Shown here: positions 35,560 through 44,627 of the stretch, piece by piece
Numbering within the stretch: position 1 is the stretch's first letter
Layout of the letters: each line of letters begins with the position of its first letter
Source: Candidatus Tenderia electrophaga
Lineage (GTDB): Bacteria > Pseudomonadota > Gammaproteobacteria > Tenderiales > Tenderiaceae
NCBI GenBank assembly: GCA_001447805.1
Contig: CP013099.1
Span: 744,001 to 808,000, forward strand
Length of the DNA stretch: 64,000 bases
Direction of reading: 5' to 3'
The notes under the pieces: generated by a model
Seen by the model: only the letters and a program-made list of their open reading frames with translations
What the model was told of the DNA's origin: nothing
Databases searched by the model: none
Made by a program: the position numbers and the translations under genes

Positions 35560-36819
35560 GTGAATCAGAATATTGACCCGGACGAGGCTTACAACAAGTC
35601 GCTGGCGCTGCTCCAACACAGCGCCACGGCGGACGGTTTCGTCGCCAGCCCCAGCGAGCGTGACAACTACCGGCGCGTGTGGGGCCGTGACGGCACCATC
35701 ATCTCGCTGGCGGCCCTGCTCACGGGTGACAGCGAGCTGATCGGCGCGGCGCGGCGGACCTTCGAGACCCTGGCCGAGTATCAGGGACCCCATGGTGAGA
35801 TTCCCAGTAATGTCGATACCGTGACGCAACGCATCAGCTACGGCGGCACCACCGGGCGCATCGACGCCAATCTCTGGTTTCTCATCGGCTGCGGCGAATA
35901 CTGGCGGGCGACCGGCGATGACGAATTTCTGCAACGCCTGCTGCCCGCCATCGAGAAGGTGCGCTTCCTGCTCGGCGCCTGGGAATTCAACAACCGCGGG
36001 CTCATCTATGTCCCGCTGACCGGCGACTGGGCCGACGAGTACCTGCACAACGGCTACGTGCTCTACGACCAGCTGCTGTACCTGCAGGCGCAACGCACGC
36101 TGGCGCGCATCCACGCCGCGGTGCACGGCTCCCACGACCACGCGCTCAACGAAAAGATCAGCCGCCTGCGCCATCTCCTGCGCGCCAACTACTGGTTCGA
36201 CGACGGCGACGTGCCGGATGACGCCTACCACGAAGTGCTCTACGAAAAGGGGCGCGCCGCCGCCTCGCCCCACTGCGCCGGACGGCACTGGATGCCCTTC
36301 TTCTCGCCCGCCGGCTACGGCTACCGTTTCGACGCCTTTGCCAACGTGCTGGTCTCGCTGCTGGACGTGGCCGACGACGCGCAGCGCGGCAAGGTGGACG
36401 CCTTCATCGCCGGTGAAGTCACCCGTGATGACTTGCCGCTGCTGCCCGCCTTCCACCCGGTCATCGAACCGGTGGACGCGGACTGGGAGGACCTGCAGGT
36501 GATGTTCTCCTATACTTTCAAGAACAAGCCCTATGAGTTCCACAACGGCGGCCTGTGGCCCATGGTCACCGGCTTCTACGTGGCCGACCTGGCGCGGCGA
36601 CAACAAACAGATAAAGCCGAAAAATATCTGCAGGCGATCCATCGCGCCAATGCCATGAGCATGGCGGGTGAAGCCTGGGGCTTCCCCGAATTCGTGCACG
36701 GCCGCAAGCTCACGCCCGGCGGCACCCGACAGCAGGGCTGGAGCGCGGCGGCGGCGATCATCGGCCGCCATGCGCTGGACGGACAAGCTGTTTTGAGGAT
36801 CGATGGCGATGAAAACTGA
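35560..36819 (+). CDS. Glycoside hydrolase with (alpha/alpha)6 barrel, debranching enzyme/invertase-like
   Basis: 419 residues. Motifs RRVWGRDGTIISLAALL, SYGGTTGRIDANLWFLIG, PLTGDWADEYLHNGYVLYDQ and the terminal TRQQGWSAAAAI are like those of GH100/GH63-type and amylo-1,6-glucosidase-type enzymes. The Asp of GRDG and of GDWADE are candidate catalytic acids. The start is GTG at 35560 with GAGGAGAGG upstream. Together with glgP it suggests glycogen or oligosaccharide use. A sucrose (invertase) activity cannot be excluded. Confidence 0.75.
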   Translation: MNQNIDPDEAYNKSLALLQHSATADGFVASPSERDNYRRVWGRDGTIISLAALLTGDSELIGAARRTFETLAEYQGPHGEIPSNVDTVTQRISYGGTTGRIDANLWFLIGCGEYWRATGDDEFLQRLLPAIEKVRFLLGAWEFNNRGLIYVPLTGDWADEYLHNGYVLYDQLLYLQAQRTLARIHAAVHGSHDHALNEKISRLRHLLRANYWFDDGDVPDDAYHEVLYEKGRAAASPHCAGRHWMPFFSPAGYGYRFDAFANVLVSLLDVADDAQRGKVDAFIAGEVTRDDLPLLPAFHPVIEPVDADWEDLQVMFSYTFKNKPYEFHNGGLWPMVTGFYVADLARRQQTDKAEKYLQAIHRANAMSMAGEAWGFPEFVHGRKLTPGGTRQQGWSAAAAIIGRHALDGQAVLRIDGDEN

Positions 36820-36946
36820 CATTCTGCTGTGCCCGGATCTGGACCGCAGCCGGCTGCCCGACGGCGACGGCGCGCAGCCCGAATCGCTCGAGCTGGCGCG
36901 CGCCTACGCAAGCCTGAAATCTCATTGCAGAACAACGGAAATTTGA
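36803..36946 (+). CDS. Possible small protein, 47 residues
   Basis: The frame starts with ATGGCGATG inside the end of the glycosidase gene (overlap 17 bases) and ends 3 bases before the APC gene start. Product: MAMKTDILLCPDLDRSRLPD then LELARAYASLKSHCRTTEI in its last part. No signal or membrane segment. It could be a genuine small protein coupled to both neighbours, or the start of a gene lost when the APC gene was inserted. No family recognised. Confidence 0.3.
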   Translation: MAMKTDILLCPDLDRSRLPDGDGAQPESLELARAYASLKSHCRTTEI

Positions 36947-36949
36947 AGA

Positions 36950-38266
36950 ATGGAGCAATATAAGAAAAACAGTCTGACGCTCACCGGCGCCGTCGCCATG
37001 GGCACCGGAGTCATGATCGGCGCCGGGATATTCGCGCTGACCGGTCAGGTGGCGGAATTGACGGGCGAGCTGTTTCCGCTGGCCTTTGTCGCGGCGGCGG
37101 CGGTGACCGCGTTCAGCGCCTACACTTATATCAAGGTGTCCAGGGCCCACCCTTCGGCCGGCGGCATCGCCATGTATCTGGAAAAGGCCTATGGCAAGGG
37201 CGTGACCACCGCCTTCTGCGCCCTGCTGATGTATTTTTCCATGGTGATCAACGAGAGCCTGGTGGCGCGCACCTTCGGCAGCTACACGCTGCAACTGTTC
37301 GATATCGATCAGAGCAGTTGGCTGGTGCCGTTGCTGGGGGTGGGGCTGCTCGTCTTCGCCTTTGCCGTGAACATTTCCGGTAACCGCCTCATCGGGACAT
37401 TTTCTCTGTGGATGGCCGTCATCAAGATCGGCGGTATCGCCGTGTTCGCGCTGGTTGGTTTGTGGCTGGCCGATTTTTCCTTCACTACCACCCCGCCGGT
37501 CGGGATCAAAGAGGCCTCGGCGGGCGGATTTCTGGCGGCCGTGGCGTTGGCGATCTTGGCCTACAAGGGCTTCACCACCATCACCAACAGCGGCTCGGAG
37601 CTGGTGGAGCCGCAGCGCAACGTCGGGCGCGCCATTATCATCTCCATTGTCCTGTGCACGGTGCTTTATCTAATCGTCGCCCTGGCGGTCAATGCCAACC
37701 TTTCCCTGGCGGAGATCATCCGCGCCAAGGACTTTTCCCTGGCCCAGGCGGCGCGGCCGGCGTTCGGGCAATCGGGCCTGTGGTTCACGGTGCTGCTGGC
37801 CATCGTGGCGACCGTGTCCGGCATCATCGCCAGTGTCTTCGCCGTGTCGCGCATGTTGGCCATGCTGACCGAAATGAAACTGGTGCCTCACCGTCACCTC
37901 GGCATGCCGGGAACCATTCAGCGCCACACGCTGGTGTACACCATCGTGCTGGCCATGGCGCTGACTATCTTTTTCGATCTCAGTCGCATCGCCTCCCTGG
38001 GCGCCATTTTCTATATCGTCATGGACATCGCCGTGCATTGGGGTGTGTTGCGGCATCTGCGCCGGGAGCTGGACGCCAATGGGCTGATCCTGGTGACGGC
38101 GATCGTGCTGGATGTGATCGTGCTCGGCGCCTTTGTGATGGTCAAGGCGTCCAGCGATCCATGGCTGTTGCTGTTCGCGCTGGCGGCCATGCTGCTGATC
38201 CTGGCCGGGACCTGGTTTTATCTGCGCAACGGTGTCCCTGAAGGCGAGGGGCACGAACACGGCTGA
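36950..38266 (+). CDS. APC-superfamily amino acid permease (copy 2)
   Basis: 438 residues, about 12 helices. It is a close paralogue of the permease at 26929: both have GTGVMIGAGIFALTGQ, FSMVINESLVARTFG-type and YKGFTTITNSGSELVEP blocks, and the ending is His-bearing (EGEGHEHG). The ATG is 3 bases after the previous small frame. Substrate is unknown. The His tails on both copies may be only incidental. Confidence 0.85.
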   Translation: MEQYKKNSLTLTGAVAMGTGVMIGAGIFALTGQVAELTGELFPLAFVAAAAVTAFSAYTYIKVSRAHPSAGGIAMYLEKAYGKGVTTAFCALLMYFSMVINESLVARTFGSYTLQLFDIDQSSWLVPLLGVGLLVFAFAVNISGNRLIGTFSLWMAVIKIGGIAVFALVGLWLADFSFTTTPPVGIKEASAGGFLAAVALAILAYKGFTTITNSGSELVEPQRNVGRAIIISIVLCTVLYLIVALAVNANLSLAEIIRAKDFSLAQAARPAFGQSGLWFTVLLAIVATVSGIIASVFAVSRMLAMLTEMKLVPHRHLGMPGTIQRHTLVYTIVLAMALTIFFDLSRIASLGAIFYIVMDIAVHWGVLRHLRRELDANGLILVTAIVLDVIVLGAFVMVKASSDPWLLLFALAAMLLILAGTWFYLRNGVPEGEGHEHG

Positions 38267-38361
38267 TGCCGGATACCTGGACACAGGCGGGTAGGCATGG
38301 CGGCGCATCCTCCGCCACTCCACTTGTTTCCGATGTTCGTCAAAAAAAGGAGATTCGCGTT

Positions 38362-40410
38362 ATGGCAACACAACATGAACACCACGCCGGGCATGGCGGC
38401 CACGAAGCGCAGGGGCGGGGCCACTCGGGCCACGACCATGCCGCCATGATCGCCGACTTTCGGCGCCGCTTCTGGGCGGCGCTGGTGCTGACCGTACCCA
38501 TCCTGGCGCTGTCGCCCATGATCCAGGCCTTTCTCGGTTTGGAGGCGCTGGCATTCGCCGGCGACGCCTACGTGCTGCTGGCGCTGTCCAGCGTGGTGTT
38601 CTTCTACGGCGGCTGGCCCTTCCTCAGGGGGCTGATGAGCGAACTGGGCAAGCGTCAGCCGGGCATGATGACGCTGATCTCGCTGGCCATCAGCGTGGCC
38701 TATTTTTATTCCGCCGCGGTGGTGCTGGGTGTCGCGGGCAAGGTGTTCTTCTGGGAGCTGGCCACCCTGATCGATGTCATGCTGCTGGGCCACTGGATCG
38801 AGATGCGCTCGGTGATGGGGGCCTCCGGCGCGCTGGAAAAACTGGTGAAATTGATGCCCGCCGAGGCCCACCGTGTCACCGACGACGGCACGGAGGATGT
38901 GCCGGTCACCGAACTCAAACGCGGCGACCGCGTGCTGGTCAAGCCCGGCGAGAAGATCCCGATCGACGGCACGGTCGTCGAAGGACGCACGTCCGTCAAC
39001 CAAGCCATGCTCACCGGCGAGAGCCAGCCGGTGGAGAAGGGCGAGGGCGACGATGTCATCGGCGGCGCGGTGAACGGCGAGTCGAGCGTTACGGTGGAGG
39101 TGCACAAGACCGGCGACGAGACCTATCTGTCGCAGGTGATCGACATGGTGCGCAAGGCCCAGGAGAGCCGCTCGCGCACCCAGGACCTGGCCAACCGCGC
39201 CGCCTTTTGGCTGACCATGATCGCCCTCGGCGTGGGCTTCGCCACGCTGGCGGTCTGGCTGCTGCTGGGGCGGGAATTCCAGTTCGCCCTGGCGCGCATG
39301 GTGACGGTGATGGTGATCGCCTGTCCCCACGCCCTGGGCCTGGCCGTGCCGCTGGTGGTGGCGGTCTCCACCTCTTTGTCGGCGCGCCACGGTCTGCTGA
39401 TCCGCGACCGTTCCGCCTTCGAGCGCTCGCGCGGCCTGGAGGCGGTGGTGTTCGACAAGACCGGTACGCTCACCGAGGGGCGCTTCGGCGTCAGCGACAT
39501 CATCCGTCTGGGTGATCAGGACGAAGATGAACTCCTGGCCCTGGCCGCGGCCCTGGAGGGCAGTTCCGAGCACCCCATCGCCGCCGGGATCGTTGACAAG
39601 GCCAAGGAAAAAGCGTTGGCACTGGAGCGCCCCAAAGCGTTCAAGTCCATCCCCGGCAAGGGCGCCCAGGCCCAGGTGGGCGGACGGAATATCAAGGTGG
39701 TCAGCCCCGGCTATCTCAAGGAGAACGACCTGGCTGTGGACCACGACCGGGTGCGCCAGGTGGCGGACGAGGGCAAGACGGTGGTCTATGTCCTGATCGA
39801 CGACCAACCCGCCGGCGCCATCGCCCTGGCCGACATCATCCGCGAGGAGTCGCGCGAGGCCCTGCAGCGCCTCAAGACCATGGGTGTGCAGGTGATGATG
39901 CTCACCGGTGACGCCGAGGCGGTGGCGCGCTGGGTGGCCAAGGAATTGGAACTGGACGACTACTTCGCCGAGGTGCTGCCCGACCAGAAGGCCGACAAGA
40001 TCAAAGAGGTCAAACAGCGCGGCCTGCGCGTGGCCATGGTGGGCGACGGCGTCAACGACGCCCCGGCCCTGGTGGAGGCCGATGTGGGCATCGCCATCGG
40101 CGCCGGCACCGACGTGGCCATCGAATCGGCCGACATCGTACTGGTACGCTCCGACCCGCGCGACGTGGCCGCCATCGTCGAACTGGCGCGCGCCACCTAC
40201 GGCAAGATGATCCAGAACCTGTGGTGGGCGGCGGGCTACAACATCGTCGCCATCCCGCTGGCTGCGGGAGTGTTATACAGCGTCGGCGTGCTGCTGTCGC
40301 CGGCCATGGGCGCGGTGCTGATGTCGGTGTCCACGGTGATCGTGGCCATAAACGCCAAGCTGCTTGAGCGGACAACGCTCTCATCGGAACCGCAAGGCGC
40401 GGCGGCCTAG
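38362..40410 (+). CDS. copB: P1B-type copper/heavy-metal ATPase with CPH motif (CopB type)
   Basis: 682 residues. A His-rich N-terminus ([20 protein letters not shown]) replaces HMA domains. Helices follow, then the actuator loop TGESQP, the ion-binding helix motif [11 protein letters not shown], the phosphorylation site DKTGTLTEG, and [23 protein letters not shown] in place of CPC defines the P1B-3 group, usually exporting Cu(II)/Cu(I) or Ag(I). ATG 38362 has AAAAAGGAGA upstream. The name copB here is the ATPase, not the outer-membrane protein at 2944. An ABC permease gene follows 26 bp later. Confidence 0.92.
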   Translation: MATQHEHHAGHGGHEAQGRGHSGHDHAAMIADFRRRFWAALVLTVPILALSPMIQAFLGLEALAFAGDAYVLLALSSVVFFYGGWPFLRGLMSELGKRQPGMMTLISLAISVAYFYSAAVVLGVAGKVFFWELATLIDVMLLGHWIEMRSVMGASGALEKLVKLMPAEAHRVTDDGTEDVPVTELKRGDRVLVKPGEKIPIDGTVVEGRTSVNQAMLTGESQPVEKGEGDDVIGGAVNGESSVTVEVHKTGDETYLSQVIDMVRKAQESRSRTQDLANRAAFWLTMIALGVGFATLAVWLLLGREFQFALARMVTVMVIACPHALGLAVPLVVAVSTSLSARHGLLIRDRSAFERSRGLEAVVFDKTGTLTEGRFGVSDIIRLGDQDEDELLALAAALEGSSEHPIAAGIVDKAKEKALALERPKAFKSIPGKGAQAQVGGRNIKVVSPGYLKENDLAVDHDRVRQVADEGKTVVYVLIDDQPAGAIALADIIREESREALQRLKTMGVQVMMLTGDAEAVARWVAKELELDDYFAEVLPDQKADKIKEVKQRGLRVAMVGDGVNDAPALVEADVGIAIGAGTDVAIESADIVLVRSDPRDVAAIVELARATYGKMIQNLWWAAGYNIVAIPLAAGVLYSVGVLLSPAMGAVLMSVSTVIVAINAKLLERTTLSSEPQGAAA

Positions 40411-40436
40411 CGACGATATCGAGGAAGCGGCGGCCC

Positions 40437-41567
40437 ATGCTCCGTTTGGCATTTCGACAACTCCTGAGCGAGCCGTGGCGGACCCTGATGACCTGCTGCG
40501 CCATCGGCGCCGCCGTGGCGGTGATCCTGTTGTTGGAGGGCTTCCAGCAGGGGTTGTTGATCCAGTTGCGCGAGGCGGTATTGAACCGGGGCGCCGATCT
40601 GATCGTAACGCAATCGGGGGTGAGCAACTTTATCGGCAGTCGTTCTCTGCTGCCGCAGTTGAGCCGTCGCCGCATCGAGGCCGTGGCCGGTGTCAAGGCG
40701 GCGCACCCCATGACCCTGGTGCCGGTGATCTATGAGCAGGCGGGTGAAATGCGCCCCATCTTTTTCGTGGTCTACGATACCGCGGGCGGGCCGGCCCGAT
40801 TGAGCGCCGGCCGGGAGGTGCGCAAGCCGCGCGAGATTGTCATTGACGAGTCCCTGGCGCAGTTTTATCGATTGGCCCCCGGTGATCCCTTTGTGGTGGC
40901 TGATTATGAGTTTCGCATCGCCGGAATCGCACAACAGGCCTCAGCCTTTTTTACCGCCTTTGCCTTCATCAATTACGACGACATGATCGATTTCTACTTC
41001 GACTCGGATCTGGTGGGCGATATCAGCAATCTGCCCCTGCTCAGTTATCTGTTAGTGGAACTGGAGCCGGGTGTGGATCGCAATGTCATCCGGCCGTTGA
41101 TCGAGGCGGCGGAGCCGGCGGGGGATGTCTATACCCCACAGCAGATCGCCAACAACGACATGGCCCTGGGGCGCACCTTGTTCGGGCCGGTGCTGGGGGT
41201 GATGATCGGCGCCGGCTATGTCATCGCCCTGTTGGTCGTGGGCATGATTATGTTCGCCGTCGCCCACGGCCGTCTGCGTAGCCTCGGGGTGCTCAAGGCC
41301 CTGGGTTTCACCAATGGGGCCTTGAGTCGCGAGATGGTGTTGGAGGCTGTGGCCTTAAGCTTGTTGGCCTTGCCCGTGGCCCTGCTGTTGGCGCAGGCGG
41401 CCAGCGGGATGATCGAGACCCAGGCCCCGCTTTATTTGGTGCCGGTGGCGGAACCAGGGCCCTTGCTGCGCACCTTGTTGGGGGCCATGCTGTTGGCCAT
41501 AGTGGGGGCGCTGTTGCCGCTGCGCTACATCGCCCGTCTCGATCCCGCCATCGTATTCAGGGGCTGA
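40437..41567 (+). CDS. FtsX/MacB-like ABC transporter permease (first)
   Basis: 376 residues. Topology: one N-terminal helix (LMTCCAIGAAVAVILLLEG), a large extracytoplasmic domain of about 200 residues, then three C-terminal helices (GVMIGAGYVIALLVVGMIMF; VALSLLALPVALLLAQ; LLGAMLLAIVGALLPL) ending DPAIVFRG. This is the FtsX/LolC/MacB type, which moves substrates in or from the periplasm instead of importing them. CGAGGAAG precedes the ATG. It shares an operon with a second permease and an ATPase. Confidence 0.85.
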   Translation: MLRLAFRQLLSEPWRTLMTCCAIGAAVAVILLLEGFQQGLLIQLREAVLNRGADLIVTQSGVSNFIGSRSLLPQLSRRRIEAVAGVKAAHPMTLVPVIYEQAGEMRPIFFVVYDTAGGPARLSAGREVRKPREIVIDESLAQFYRLAPGDPFVVADYEFRIAGIAQQASAFFTAFAFINYDDMIDFYFDSDLVGDISNLPLLSYLLVELEPGVDRNVIRPLIEAAEPAGDVYTPQQIANNDMALGRTLFGPVLGVMIGAGYVIALLVVGMIMFAVAHGRLRSLGVLKALGFTNGALSREMVLEAVALSLLALPVALLLAQAASGMIETQAPLYLVPVAEPGPLLRTLLGAMLLAIVGALLPLRYIARLDPAIVFRG

Positions 41568-41568
41568 G

Positions 41569-42678
41569 ATGCTGCGTTGGAGCCTGAAAAATCTCCTGGC
41601 CGAACCGCTGCGTTTGCTGGCCGGCGCCATGGCGGTGGCGATCTCCTTCATCCTGGTGATCTTTTTCGATGCCGTGTTCGAGGGGGAATCGGAACAGATG
41701 GTGGCCTACCTGGAGGAGATGGAGGCCGATGTCTGGGTGATGCAGAAGGGGGTCTCCAACATGCATATGGCCTCGTCACTGTTGTGGGACTGGAAGGTGG
41801 ACCGGGTGGCCGAGATGGACGGCGTGGCGCAGACCTCCTCTATCCTCTATCTCAATGCCGCCATCAAGGCGAGTGGACGTGACTGGTTCTCCTACATCAT
41901 CGGCCTCGATCCGGATACCCAGTGGGGCGGGCCCTGGGATGTGGTCGAAGGGGAGGCGATCCCGGGGCCCGGCGAGGCGGTGATCCCGGTGGTGATGGCG
42001 CGCCTGGCGGGACTGGAGTTGGGTGATTGGGTGACCTTGATCGACCGTGAACTGCGCATTGTCGGGCTGACGCGCGGGACCTTCTCCATGTCCAGCGCGG
42101 TGGTCTTCGTCTCCCACGAGGACCTGGGCGATTTGATCGAGGCCAAGGATCAGGTCAGTTACATCATGGTCAAAACGGTGCCGGGGATGGTGCCGGAGAC
42201 CGTAGCGGCGCGCATCCGGCAAGCGGTGGACAAGGTCAACGCCTTGGCCAGCGCTGAGTTTATCGCCCGGGACCGCAAGATGGCACTGCAGATGGGGGCC
42301 GAGATCATCTTTATGATGACTATTATCGGCACCCTGCTGGCCCTGGTGATCGTCGCCTTCAGCGCCTACACTCAGACGGCCCGCAAGCAACGGGAGCTGG
42401 CCATCGCCAAGGCGCTGGGGTTTCACACTGCCCAACTGTTTGGTGCGGCCTTGTTGCAGACCCTGGTGTTGACGCTGTTGGGGCTGTTGTTAGCTAGCGT
42501 GATCGCGTATGCCCTGTTGCCGTTGTTGCCTGAATTGCTGCCCCAGATCACCTTGGCGGTCAAACCGCACACCCTGCTGACCATGGTCGTCGTTGCGCTC
42601 CCCGTGGCCCTGTTGGCCAGTCTGGGGCCGGTGGCCAAGGTGGCCAGGGTGGATCCCCTGTTGGTGTTTAAGCGTTGA
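41569..42678 (+). CDS. FtsX/MacB-like ABC transporter permease (second)
   Basis: 369 residues with the same layout as the preceding permease: a first helix (LAGAMAVAISFILVIFFDAV), a periplasmic domain (with DVWVMQKGVSNMHMASS), three C-terminal helices and the ending VDPLLVFKR. The two are distant paralogues and would form the heterodimer of one transporter with the ATPase that follows. The gap to the first permease gene is 1 base. Met- and Trp-rich patches in the periplasmic part could contact metal or a lipid; that is speculation. Confidence 0.85.
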   Translation: MLRWSLKNLLAEPLRLLAGAMAVAISFILVIFFDAVFEGESEQMVAYLEEMEADVWVMQKGVSNMHMASSLLWDWKVDRVAEMDGVAQTSSILYLNAAIKASGRDWFSYIIGLDPDTQWGGPWDVVEGEAIPGPGEAVIPVVMARLAGLELGDWVTLIDRELRIVGLTRGTFSMSSAVVFVSHEDLGDLIEAKDQVSYIMVKTVPGMVPETVAARIRQAVDKVNALASAEFIARDRKMALQMGAEIIFMMTIIGTLLALVIVAFSAYTQTARKQRELAIAKALGFHTAQLFGAALLQTLVLTLLGLLLASVIAYALLPLLPELLPQITLAVKPHTLLTMVVVALPVALLASLGPVAKVARVDPLLVFKR

Positions 42679-42686
42679 GGTGAGCC

Positions 42687-43535
42687 GTGGCTGAACAACC
42701 GATTCTAAGCGTGCGACAGCTGAGTAAGCGCTTCGGCAGCGGCAAGGCCCTGGTACGTGCGGTGGACAGGGTGGATTTGGATATCGCGTCGGGCGAACTG
42801 GTGTTGATTATGGGACCCTCCGGCTCCGGCAAGACCACGCTGCTCTCCATGCTGGGGGCGCTGCTCAGGCCCACTGAGGGCAAGGTGGCGGTGGCGGGTC
42901 GGGAAATCACCGATTTCGCTCAGGCACAGTTGGCCCGGCTGCGTGCACAGCAGATTGGCTTTGTCTTCCAGGCCTTTAATCTGATGGAGGCGCTGAGCGT
43001 GGAGGAGAACGTGCTATTGCCCGCCCAGCTGGCCCCCGGCGGCGTCAAGGCGGCCCGACCACGGGCGGCGGAGCTATTATCCCGCCTGGGCCTGACAGCG
43101 CGCGCCGGCGCCCTGCCCCACACCCTTTCGGGAGGTGAGCAACAGCGGGTGGCCATCGCCCGTGCCCTGATCAACCGACCACCTATCCTGTTGGCCGACG
43201 AGCCCACCGGTAATCTCGATTCCCATCGCGGCCAGGAGGTGATGATGATCCTCCACGATATTGCCCGTGACGAGGGCTGTGCCGTGGTGATGGTGACTCA
43301 CGATCCCCGGGTGGAAGAGATTGCCGACCGGGTGCTGTGGCTGGAGGACGGGGCCCTGCGGGATCGCCGGAGCGACAGGCACGACTGGGTGCAGGACCCG
43401 GTCTGTGGCATGCGCGTGGATGCCTGGACGGCCATGGTGAAGACGCTGTATCAGGGGCAGCAACATGTGTTTTGTTCGGAGCGTTGTCTGCAGCGGTTCA
43501 ATGAGGCGCCGGAACGATATGTCCACAACGATTAG
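42687..43535 (+). CDS. ABC transporter ATPase fused to a C-terminal YHS domain
   Basis: 282 residues. Residues 1-225 are a LolD/MacB-type ATPase: Walker A GPSGSGKTT (43-51), Q-loop FVFQAFN, signature LSGGEQQRVAIARAL, Walker B ILLADEPTGNLD and switch MVTHD. Residues 233-282 are a YHS domain: VQDPVCGMRVDA and HVFCSERCLQRFNEAPERYV. All YHS Cys/Met ligands are present. GTG start with GAGGTGA upstream. This joins a metal-binding domain to an ATPase of an FtsX-like transporter. The metal domain may sense copper and gate ATP use; this is inference. Confidence 0.9.
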   Translation: MAEQPILSVRQLSKRFGSGKALVRAVDRVDLDIASGELVLIMGPSGSGKTTLLSMLGALLRPTEGKVAVAGREITDFAQAQLARLRAQQIGFVFQAFNLMEALSVEENVLLPAQLAPGGVKAARPRAAELLSRLGLTARAGALPHTLSGGEQQRVAIARALINRPPILLADEPTGNLDSHRGQEVMMILHDIARDEGCAVVMVTHDPRVEEIADRVLWLEDGALRDRRSDRHDWVQDPVCGMRVDAWTAMVKTLYQGQQHVFCSERCLQRFNEAPERYVHND

Positions 43536-43595
43536 GCAAACATGGTTGAATACAGCTCAAACGCAATACTTGATCCGTTTGTTATTATTTAAACG

Positions 43596-44066
43596 ATGAA
43601 TAACTACACGGTTACTCCTATGATTTTGGCCTTGGCGCTCACCGCCTGTGACTCCTCTCCCCAGGATCCGGCTAGCGCCCTGGAGACCCTCTCCGGCCCT
43701 GCCGTGGAGCGTTCTCACGATCCGGAATTGGTCGTACTGGGCGAGTCGGTCTACCGTGAGCACTGCGCCCAGTGTCATGGTGACCGAGGCCAGGGGGATC
43801 CCAATTGGCGTCAACGCGACGCCGAGGGCATGTTCCCGCCACCGCCCTTGAACGGAACCGGTCACGCCTGGCACCACTCCAAACAGTGGTTGAAGCAGAT
43901 GATCCTCAACGGCAGCGCGCCGGGTAAGGGCAAGATGCCGGGCTGGCGCGGGCAATTGAGCGACCGGGAGATCGATGCGGTGATCGAGTGGTTTCAATCG
44001 CGCTGGCCCAATCCCGTCTATGCCGCCTGGTATCAGAATCAGCAGCGTAATCGCGGTCTGCGTTAA
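43596..44066 (+). CDS. Lipoprotein c-type cytochrome
   Basis: 156 residues. Signal MNNYTVTPMILALALTAC has a lipobox with Cys18. The single heme site CAQCHGDRGQG is at 57-61, and a later Met (GKGKMPGWRG) is the likely sixth ligand, as in class I cytochromes c. It probably sits on the outer face of the inner membrane or in the outer membrane. It follows the ABC-YHS gene by 60 bp and precedes a tiny membrane protein and DUF302, which suggests one functional unit. Confidence 0.88.
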   Translation: MNNYTVTPMILALALTACDSSPQDPASALETLSGPAVERSHDPELVVLGESVYREHCAQCHGDRGQGDPNWRQRDAEGMFPPPPLNGTGHAWHHSKQWLKQMILNGSAPGKGKMPGWRGQLSDREIDAVIEWFQSRWPNPVYAAWYQNQQRNRGLR

Positions 44067-44080
44067 GGTGAGGAGCGGCA

Positions 44081-44203
44081 ATGAACGAGGAGTTGATCCG
44101 ACAGAGTTCCGGCATTGGGTTGCACGACATGCCCTGGGGATTTTTGCTCATGGCGGCGATAGTGATCGTCTTGATTATCGTGGTTAAGAATTTGTTGAAG
44201 TAA
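44081..44203 (+). CDS. Tiny single-pass membrane protein, 40 residues
   Basis: ATG 44081 is preceded by AAGGTGAGGAG. The product has a polar N-terminus ([20 protein letters not shown]) and one transmembrane helix ([17 protein letters not shown]) with a basic end (LLK). It ends 16 bases before the DUF302 gene. Its size and form recall the tiny protein at 3937, though the sequences do not clearly align. It may be a small subunit of the nearby transporter or cytochrome. Confidence 0.6.
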   Translation: MNEELIRQSSGIGLHDMPWGFLLMAAIVIVLIIVVKNLLK

Positions 44204-44219
44204 CGAGAGGAGAACGCTG

Positions 44220-44615
44220 ATGTCTAATTACGGTTTTAGTGTGCAATTGTCCTGTGGTTTTGATGAGGCGGTGGCCAAGGTGACCGAGGCGCTGGGTAAC
44301 GAGGGCTTCGGTGTGCTTACGGATATCGATGTGCAGGCGACACTCAAGAAAAAGCTTGATCATGAGCGTCTGCCCTACCGCATCCTCGGTGCCTGCAATC
44401 CGCCCTTAGCGAAACAGGCCATCGAGGCCGATCCGGATATCGGTTTGTTGCTGCCCTGCAACGTCGTGGTGCGGGAAGAGGATGATGGCGCCATCACAGT
44501 GGCTTTTATGGACCCAGCGGCGGTCTTGCAGCTGGTAGACAAGCCCGGTGTGGCGCAGATCGCCGAGACGGTGCGGGGCAAGTTGGAGAGAGTGGCGAAG
44601 AGTCTGGAGGATTGA
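44220..44615 (+). CDS. DUF302 protein
   Basis: 131 residues, soluble. Typical DUF302 features: an N-terminal [20 protein letters not shown], the middle [18 protein letters not shown], then [20 protein letters not shown] and [14 protein letters not shown]. The conserved Cys of GACNP and LPCNV are present. DUF302 proteins are common in metal and sulfur gene clusters but their reaction is unknown. GAGAGGAG precedes the ATG. Confidence 0.88.
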   Translation: MSNYGFSVQLSCGFDEAVAKVTEALGNEGFGVLTDIDVQATLKKKLDHERLPYRILGACNPPLAKQAIEADPDIGLLLPCNVVVREEDDGAITVAFMDPAAVLQLVDKPGVAQIAETVRGKLERVAKSLED

Positions 44616-44627
44616 TAAACATTGACC

